From Adlercreutzia hattorii (GTDB lineage Bacteria; Actinomycetota; Coriobacteriia; Coriobacteriales; Eggerthellaceae), in contig NZ_AP022829.1 in assembly GCF_011405655.1 (NCBI RefSeq), forward strand, positions 2,031,001 to 2,095,000: 64,000 bases of DNA. The letters are read 5' to 3'. Positions 58,551-64,000 of this stretch are shown in pieces. Position numbers and translations under genes: made by a program. Each line of letters opens with the position of its first letter. The stretch's first letter is position 1. The notes beneath the pieces were generated by a model. That model did not search any database and was not told the DNA's origin. It saw nothing but the letters and a program-made list of their open reading frames with translations.

Positions 58551-59756
58551 CTACAGGAAGCGGTACTTGACGGTGCGCAGGCCCCAGGCGCGGCAGCTGG
58601 AGAAGCCGAAGGCTTTCCACACGCCCGGCTGCAAATCGAGGGCGCGGGAACCGCCGCCCATGGAGCCGCAGTCGTTCACCGTGGCATAGACGGTCTGGCC
58701 GCCGTAGACGATCTCCACGGTGCGCCCGAAGTAGCTGCGGTAGTTCGGCAGCGACTTGGGCACCGCCACGCCCATGGAGTTGTCGTCGCAGACGGCACCG
58801 GTGGACGTGGTGCCGGGGTTCGGCGTGTTCGGATCGGTGCTGCCGCCGTAGGCCGAGGCCACGCCGGAAAGCCACCCTTCCTCCGAGGAGCCGCCGGATC
58901 CGCCCCCGTTGCCGGAGCCGCCGGAACTTCCCGCGTTTCCGGAATTCCCGGATGAGCCCGAGTTGCCGGAATCACCGGACGAGCCGCCGTTATCGGAAGG
59001 GCCCTCGTCGTCGGAGACCACCGGCTCGCGATCGCCCGTATTGGCGTCGGGGCTCTCCTGCACAGCCGCGGCCGCCGCTGCGGCGGCCTCCTCTTCCTGC
59101 TTGCGCAGGGCCTCGGCCTGAGCGGCGAGCTCGGCCAGACGGGCCGCGTGCTCCTCCTGAGCGCCCTCCAGACGGGCCGTGGCATCCTTCACGACGCTTT
59201 GGGCCTCGGCGCGCTTAGCCTCCTGGGCCGCCAACGCCTCTTCCTGCTCGTTCTTCTGGGCGTTCAGCTCGTCGCTCACGTCGTCGAAGGCGCGCTTGCG
59301 CTCCTTCTGCTCGGCCACCTCGTCGGCCTGATAGGACATGATCTGAGTGACGTACTCCATGTTGCGGAGCAGCTCGTCGAAGTTCTTCGAATCAAGGATG
59401 AGGCCTAAAAGCCCCATGGAACTGCCGTCGCGGTACTCGCCCACGGCCACCTGGCCCAAAGCCGCGCGCCCCTCGAGCATGGCCTGCTGGGCCTCCATGG
59501 CCGCCGCCGCCGTCTCGTCGATCTTGGTCTGCAGCTCGGCCACCTCGGCGGTGAGCTGCTCGTACTCGCTATTGATCTGGGCCATGCGGGATTCGGCCTC
59601 GTCCAGCGTGGCCTGCGCCGCATCCACGGCAGCCTGAGTGTCGTCGGCAGGATCGGCCGCAGCCGGAATCGCGCCGATGCCGACGAGGGAGAAGGCGAGC
59701 AACAGGGCGAGAAAGACCCTCGTCGCTTTTCCTTTTCCGAACGCTCGCTGTGCCAA
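58551..59756 (-). CDS. Secreted coiled-coil protein with 3D/double-psi barrel domain
   Basis: 401 residues. A signal peptide (VFLALLLAFSLVGIGAIPAA, cut near AAADP), a PcsB-like coiled coil (about 35-235, rich in Ala, Glu, Gln), a Gly/Ser/Asn-rich linker, and a C-terminal domain with SGVASAYGG, DDNSMGVAVP, TVYATVNDCGSMGGGSRALD. The D-x-G-x-M-x3-S-R-x-L-D pattern is that of 3D (RlpA/MltA-like) domains, often with lytic transglycosylase or glycan-binding roles. It probably acts at the septum or in wall remodelling. The exact activity is unknown. Confidence 0.85.
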   Translation of the reverse strand: MAQRAFGKGKATRVFLALLLAFSLVGIGAIPAAADPADDTQAAVDAAQATLDEAESRMAQINSEYEQLTAEVAELQTKIDETAAAAMEAQQAMLEGRAALGQVAVGEYRDGSSMGLLGLILDSKNFDELLRNMEYVTQIMSYQADEVAEQKERKRAFDDVSDELNAQKNEQEEALAAQEAKRAEAQSVVKDATARLEGAQEEHAARLAELAAQAEALRKQEEEAAAAAAAAVQESPDANTGDREPVVSDDEGPSDNGGSSGDSGNSGSSGNSGNAGSSGGSGNGGGSGGSSEEGWLSGVASAYGGSTDPNTPNPGTTSTGAVCDDNSMGVAVPKSLPNYRSYFGRTVEIVYGGQTVYATVNDCGSMGGGSRALDLQPGVWKAFGFSSCRAWGLRTVKYRFL

Positions 59757-59932
59757 GGTTTCCCTTCCGTTCTGCCATTACGCCGCAGCTTTCCCCGGGC
59801 GAACATGCCGACCGGTGCGCTGCATCGCTCCATCTTCCCCAAATCGACCGACCGAGGCAAGCGTCTTACCGAAAAAGACACGAGCCGTCGACTCCTTGTC
59901 CATGGAGCATAACACTTTTTGACCATAATGCA

Positions 59933-59981
59933 AATACTTGTTCGTATTATCATTGCAATTTGTTCGGTGTTCCGTTATACT
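59933..59981 (+). promoter_or_regulatory. Promoter and palindrome for the PIN module and recN
   Basis: TTGCAA (59953-59958), 17 bases and TATACT (59976-59981) form a good promoter 28 bases before ATG 60010. Just upstream, AATAC-N6-GTATT (59933-59948) is a palindrome suited to antitoxin binding. Confidence 0.7.
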
Positions 59982-60009
59982 GCGCCAAAAGCAAGAGAAA
60001 GGAGCGGCC

Positions 60010-60300
60010 ATGCACGCCATGGTAACGGCCCGAGTGCCCCTGGAAATCCGCGACCAGGTGAACGCGAAGCTGCGGTCCATCGGCTCGTCCCCCACCGAGC
60101 TGGTGAACGCTGCCTACGATTACGTACTCGCCACCGGCGAGCTGCCCGATGCGCAACGGGGAGAATCTCCCCTGCGCATCACCCTCACCGACGCCCAGGC
60201 CAACGAGCTGCGCTTCCGCTTGCGCCAGGCCACGCGCCCCGTACCGGCGTCGTTCTGGGAGGCCCGCGACGGCGCGCCCGCAACCAGGGAAGGAGAATAG
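60010..60300 (+). CDS. RelB/VapB-like antitoxin
   Basis: 96 residues from ATG 60010 with AAAGGAG 6 bases upstream. The N-terminal MVTARVPLEIRDQVNAKLRS followed by GSSPTELVNAAYDYV is a ribbon-helix-helix of the RelB/DinJ type; the C-terminal half is disordered-looking and would wrap the toxin. The PIN gene begins 2 bases later. It should neutralise the toxin and autoregulate through the palindrome at 59933-59948. Confidence 0.8.
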   Translation: MHAMVTARVPLEIRDQVNAKLRSIGSSPTELVNAAYDYVLATGELPDAQRGESPLRITLTDAQANELRFRLRQATRPVPASFWEARDGAPATREGE

Positions 60301-60302
60301 CC

Positions 60303-60749
60303 ATGCGCCTGCTCATCGATAGCGACGTTCTGCTCGACTTCATCGGCGAACGCGAGAGCACCGCCGCCGCCTGGGTGAAGCTCCATGCCATGGAGCTGGC
60401 CGGGGCCGCGGAGCTGTGGGTCTCCGCCGAGGCCTTCGGAGAGGTGCGCGCCGCCCTCGCCGAGGCCCTATCCGACCACGACGCCCGCTCGGCTTTGCGT
60501 TCGGCCATGGCGTTTCTGTCCGTGTGCTCGATCGACGGCCCCGACGTGCGCTTCGCCCTGGAGCACGAGGGGCTGCCCTATCGCGCGGCCCTCACCGAAT
60601 CCTGCGCCCGCAAGCTGCAGGCCGACTTCATCGTCACCCACGGCGGCGAGGTATCCGTCTCCCGGGCCGTGCGCCGCGTGGCCCCCGACGAGCTGTTCAG
60701 CGTGCTTGAGGCGGAGCAGGGCATCGTCTTCGACGTCATCGACTTCTAG
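60303..60749 (+). CDS. PIN-domain toxin (VapC-like)
   Basis: 148 residues. RLLIDSDVLLDFIGER has the first two acidic PIN positions (D6, D8-like), WVSAEAFGEVRAAL the middle Glu, and DFIVTHGGEVSVSRAVRRVAP the later acidic/basic part; the usual last Asp (DxxF) appears as TH-G, so catalysis may be weakened. PIN toxins cleave tRNA, rRNA or mRNA. It is translated with the antitoxin and ends 9 bases before recN, so the pair leads the recN operon. Confidence 0.8.
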   Translation: MRLLIDSDVLLDFIGERESTAAAWVKLHAMELAGAAELWVSAEAFGEVRAALAEALSDHDARSALRSAMAFLSVCSIDGPDVRFALEHEGLPYRAALTESCARKLQADFIVTHGGEVSVSRAVRRVAPDELFSVLEAEQGIVFDVIDF

Positions 60750-60758
60750 CGGGGAACC

Positions 60759-62375
60759 ATGATCGACGAAATCCAAGTGAAGGACGTGGCCCTCATCCGC
60801 GAGGCCTCCCTTTCGCCCTCCCCCGGTCTCACCGTCCTAACCGGCGAGACGGGTGCGGGAAAGACGGCGCTCGTGAGCGCCGTGAAACTGCTCGTCGGCG
60901 AGCGCGCCGACAGCTCCTGCGTGCGCGAGGGGGCAAAAAACGCCGAAGTGCGGGGGCGCCTGTTCCCTTCCGATCCCACCGCCGAAGAGCTCGTCGCGGT
61001 GCGCAAGGTCAGCGCCGACGGCCGCAGCCGCGCCACCATAAACGGCGCCATGGCCAGCGTCTCGGAGCTCGCGCGCACGGTGGGGCCTTTGGTGGAGCTC
61101 TGCGGACAGCACGAGTACCAATCGCTGCTGAAGCCGGCGGAGCACGGCCGCATCCTCGATGGTTGGGCCGATCTGGAAAGCACCGTAGGGGCGGCCTTTC
61201 GCGAGGCCCTCGCCGATGCCCGTGCCGCCGAGGCGGCCCTAGAAGAGCTGAGGGCAACGGCGAGCGCCTCCAACACCCAGCTGGAGGAGGCACGCTTCAC
61301 GCTGCAGCAGATAGAGGCGGTGAACCCCGAGGGCGGCGAGTACGAGGAAACGCGCGACTGGCTCGCCCGGGCCGAGCACGCCGAGGTGCTCGCCCGCAAC
61401 TCCCACGGGGCCGCCGAGGCGCTCTCCGGCGACGGCGGCGCGCTGGACGCCCTGAACACGGCCATCTCCCTCATCGAGGAGGCCTCCCGGGCCGACGAGT
61501 CGCTGGCCCCCTTCGCCGCGTCGCTGAGGGAAATCTGCTTCGTCGTGGAGGACGTCTCCCGGGATATGGCCGGCTACTGCGACGCCATCGATTTCGACGG
61601 CGAGTCTCTGGCCGCGGCCCAGAAGCGCATGGGGCAGCTCATGGGGCTCATGCGCTCCTTCGGTCCCACCATGGAGGCCGTCTTCGAGCGCTGGGACGAG
61701 GCGGCGGCCCTCGTCGGGCTCGTCGACGACGCCGACGAGAACCTGGCCCGCGCCGAGGCGGCCGTGGAAGCGGCCGAAAGCGCCCTCGCCGAAGCGGCGG
61801 CCGCCTATGATGCAGCCCGCATCGAGGCCGCGCCGCGGTTCGCGGCGGCGGTCAACGAGGTGCTCGGACGCCTGGAGATGGGGACGGCGGCGCTCGTGTG
61901 CACGGTGGAGCCGCTGCCCCGCGAAAGCTGGAGCGCCGCGGGCAGCGCAAGCGTCGTCTTCGAGTTCAAGCCCGGCGCCTCCATGCAGCCGCGCCCCTTG
62001 GCCCGCATCGCCTCCGGAGGCGAAATCAGCCGCGTCATGCTGGCCATCAAGATGGCTTTGGGCGCAAAGGACGGCACGGAGACCCTTATCTTCGACGAGG
62101 TGGACGCCGGCGTGGGCGGGAGCACCGCCAATGCGCTCGCCGCCGTGCTGGCGGAGCTGGCGGAAAGCCACCAGGTCATCGCCATCACGCATCTGGCCCA
62201 GGTGGCTGTGCTCGCCGATACCCACTACACCGTGACGAAAACCGCGGGCGACGCGCCCGAAACGGCTCTGACCCCGGTGGAGGGCGACGAGCGCGTGGCC
62301 GAAGTGGCGCGCCTGTTGTCGGGCACCGCCACCGAGACCTCCCTCGCCCACGCGCGCGAACTTCTCGGCCAGTAA
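60759..62375 (+). CDS. recN: DNA repair ATPase RecN
   Basis: 538 residues, SMC-like. Walker A LTGETGAGKTALVSAVKLLV, the RecN-typical LCGQHEYQSLL, a coiled-coil middle region, signature RIASGGEISRVMLAIKMALG, Walker B LIFDEVDAGVGGSTANALAA and ITHLAQVAVLADTHY are all present. It helps to repair double-strand breaks. The gene starts 9 bases after the PIN toxin stop and should share its promoter. Length and motifs are normal. Confidence 0.96.
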   Translation: MIDEIQVKDVALIREASLSPSPGLTVLTGETGAGKTALVSAVKLLVGERADSSCVREGAKNAEVRGRLFPSDPTAEELVAVRKVSADGRSRATINGAMASVSELARTVGPLVELCGQHEYQSLLKPAEHGRILDGWADLESTVGAAFREALADARAAEAALEELRATASASNTQLEEARFTLQQIEAVNPEGGEYEETRDWLARAEHAEVLARNSHGAAEALSGDGGALDALNTAISLIEEASRADESLAPFAASLREICFVVEDVSRDMAGYCDAIDFDGESLAAAQKRMGQLMGLMRSFGPTMEAVFERWDEAAALVGLVDDADENLARAEAAVEAAESALAEAAAAYDAARIEAAPRFAAAVNEVLGRLEMGTAALVCTVEPLPRESWSAAGSASVVFEFKPGASMQPRPLARIASGGEISRVMLAIKMALGAKDGTETLIFDEVDAGVGGSTANALAAVLAELAESHQVIAITHLAQVAVLADTHYTVTKTAGDAPETALTPVEGDERVAEVARLLSGTATETSLAHARELLGQ

Positions 62376-62398
62376 GCCGTCGGCAACGGTCGGTCCCC

Positions 62399-62470
62399 CG
62401 TAGGGGCGGACCTTGGTCCGCCCTCCCGACAACGGCTATGCTCGCGACAAGGGGCGACCAAGGTCGCCCC
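62399..62470. terminator. Paired hairpins between convergent recN and deacetylase gene
   Basis: GGGCGGACC-TT-GGTCCGCCC (62402-62421) and GGGGCGACC-AA-GGTCGCCCC (62449-62468) are two perfect 9-bp hairpins of related sequence. GTAGGGGC on the left and GCCCCCTAC on the right make the whole element palindromic. It can end transcription from both sides, though neither has a long T-run; it also looks like a dispersed repeat. Confidence 0.6.
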
Positions 62471-62508
62471 CTACGAAGATTATCCGACGAGTTTTCCGAA
62501 AGATGCTG

Positions 62509-64000
62509 TTATTCCGCCTCTTGCTGGGCGGCCAGTTCCTGGGCCAGCGCCTTGGCGTCGTCGTAGGCCAGAAGCTGGTCGATGGTCACGAACTTGTAGC
62601 CCTCCGCCTTAAGCTGCGGCAGGGCGATCTTCAGCGCCTCGATGGTCTGGCTGCGATCGCCGCCGCCGTCGTGCATGAGCACGACATCCCCCGACTTTGC
62701 CGACAGCAGGCGCTCCGCAATGGCGTCGGCGCCCGGTCGCCGCCAGTCCTCGGTGTCCACGTTCCAGCCGATCTCGCCCGTGATGTAGGGCTGCAAGTTC
62801 CAGATGATCTCGTCGTGGAAGTTGCCGCCCGGCGAACGGAACACCTTCGACGCCTCGGCGCCCGTCGCATCCGCGATGGCCTGCTGGCCCATCTGCACCT
62901 CTTCAATCTGCTTCTCGGGACTCTGGCGCGTCATGTCCACGCCGTTGCCGCCGCCGGTGGCCGCATGGTCGTAGGAGTGGGTGCCGATCTGGTGACCCTC
63001 GGCTGCCATGCGCTTGATCGTCTCCACGTAATCGGTCTTATCGGAAATCTGCTCGCCGATCGTGAAGAACGTCGCCACGGCGTTGTTCTCCTTCAGCACG
63101 TCGAGCAGTTCCTGGGTCGTGGGCCACGGGCCATCGTCGAAGGTGAGCGCGATGACTTTCTCGCCGTTCGTGTTCGCGTTGTACTTCAGATAAACGTTGT
63201 CGGAGCCCTCCTTCACGGTTTCCTCCACCGTCTTGCCCGACACTTTGCCGGTGCGCTTCTCCACCTGGGCCGCCTCACCGGGCACGTACACGTGGATGGC
63301 CCCCTCGCCCAGCTCCACCTGGCCCGGGGCCGTCTCCTCGGTAGTTACATCGTATTCCTCGGTCGCATCGGCGCCGTCGTCCAGCTGGACCACATCGCCC
63401 TTGTGCAGCTCAGTTGCGCCGTCGGTCACCTCATTGCCGTTGACCGTGCCGGCAAAGGCAGCGCCGCCGCCCTCTTCCAGAACCTCCCCGTCGACGGAGA
63501 GCAGATTGCCCGGCTGCGGGGAGACGACGCCCTCGGCGATCATGTCGTTCAAGGTCGTCCCCCGATCCACCGTGCGCGTCATGCCGTTGACCGTCACGTT
63601 GAACTGCAGGGGGTTCAGATACAGGTACACCCCCACGCCGATAGCGGCCAAAATGACCACGGCGGCGATGATGGAGACGACGCTCGCCTTCTTCTTGCCT
63701 TTCTTCTTGTAGCGCCCCATGTCGGCATAGGGCGCCACCTGGCCGTCGGCCTTGGTGGCGGGAACGACCCGCGGGGGAACCTGCGCCGCGTAGCCCGCAT
63801 AGCCATGGGGCGAAGCTGCCTGATGCGGCTGCGGCTGGGGCTGGGCCTGCTGATAGGCGTGCGGCCGATAGGACGGCGCTTCATGCAGGCGCGGATCCTG
63901 CGACTGGGCGGCAGCGGCCGTCTGCTCGCGAGGCGCTGCCGGCTCCTGCTGCGGGGAAGGGGCCTGCGCTGCCGGCTGGGGGCGCATTTCCGGCAGGACG
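62509..64000 (-). CDS. Membrane-anchored polysaccharide deacetylase (5' end outside window)
   Basis: At least 492 residues; the frame is open to the window edge beyond ATG 63987 and the start may lie outside. A Pro/Gln/Ala-rich cytoplasmic region, one membrane helix (VVSIIAAVVILAAIGVGVYL), a ubiquitin-like/SLBB-type spacer, and a C-terminal NodB domain: LTFDDGPWPTTQELLDVL (catalytic D-D), THSYDHAATGGG (metal His), FRSPGGNFHDEIIW, and VVLMHDGGGDRSQTI. It probably removes acetyl groups from peptidoglycan or wall polymer. The stop faces recN. Confidence 0.88.
   Translation of the reverse strand, partial: VLPEMRPQPAAQAPSPQQEPAAPREQTAAAAQSQDPRLHEAPSYRPHAYQQAQPQPQPHQAASPHGYAGYAAQVPPRVVPATKADGQVAPYADMGRYKKKGKKKASVVSIIAAVVILAAIGVGVYLYLNPLQFNVTVNGMTRTVDRGTTLNDMIAEGVVSPQPGNLLSVDGEVLEEGGGAAFAGTVNGNEVTDGATELHKGDVVQLDDGADATEEYDVTTEETAPGQVELGEGAIHVYVPGEAAQVEKRTGKVSGKTVEETVKEGSDNVYLKYNANTNGEKVIALTFDDGPWPTTQELLDVLKENNAVATFFTIGEQISDKTDYVETIKRMAAEGHQIGTHSYDHAATGGGNGVDMTRQSPEKQIEEVQMGQQAIADATGAEASKVFRSPGGNFHDEIIWNLQPYITGEIGWNVDTEDWRRPGADAIAERLLSAKSGDVVLMHDGGGDRSQTIEALKIALPQLKAEGYKFVTIDQLLAYDDAKALAQELAAQQEAE

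Overview
The window looks like a chromosome segment of a high-GC Gram-positive bacterium, most likely a coriobacterium of the Eggerthellaceae type. This is inferred from strong G/C third positions in the housekeeping genes, actinobacterial-type proteins (long Pro/Asp-rich NlpC/P60 wall hydrolases, a 3D-domain secreted protein, a T-box-controlled pheST) and many degenerate GC-rich insertion sequences. No rRNA or tRNA gene and no CRISPR array was seen.

Left third (about 1-35.9 kb): surface polymer genes interrupted by mobile DNA and defence genes. A tightly coupled leftward operon (62-7788) encodes a Wzz-like protein, a GT4 glycosyltransferase, WecC, WecB, a heparinase II/III-like lyase and a CapK-like adenylate-forming enzyme, so it should make and handle a ManNAcA-containing polysaccharide. 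A second leftward operon (21028-27287) encodes TarI, TarJ, a TagF-like polymerase, a GT2 enzyme and a Wzy/WaaL-like membrane protein. With a further TagF-like gene (33140), the TagGH exporter (34285-35851) and a TagO/WecA starter transferase (39872), this points to a ribitol-phosphate wall polymer.

Between these operons lies a mobile and defence zone. It holds an IS256 remnant, a decayed IS21 element (10199-12549), a Hachiman locus (hamA-hamB, 13265-19119) broken by an intact IS21 element and by a one-base deletion in hamB, and an intact IS256 element (19313-20823). At 29-31.8 kb there is an apparently intact retron: a structured leader on the minus strand, an XRE regulator, a reverse transcriptase with the retron NAxxH and VTG motifs, and a protein with an R-x4-H HEPN-like motif as candidate effector. 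A HigB-HigA toxin-antitoxin pair and a 998-residue TOTE-type primase-helicase follow; the latter starts 3 bases after the tagO/wecA stop.

Right part (about 39.9-64 kb): core chromosome. It carries two NlpC/P60 hydrolases, ligA, an HdeD-like protein, NnrD, a hybrid sensor kinase, glmS, acpS, pheT-pheS with a T-box leader, a 3D-domain protein, an antitoxin/PIN pair directly upstream of recN, and a membrane-anchored polysaccharide deacetylase cut by the window edge. Two intergenic palindromic elements (44359-44474 and 56860-56960) share fixed loops but differ in their stems by compensatory changes, which marks them as a structured dispersed repeat family.
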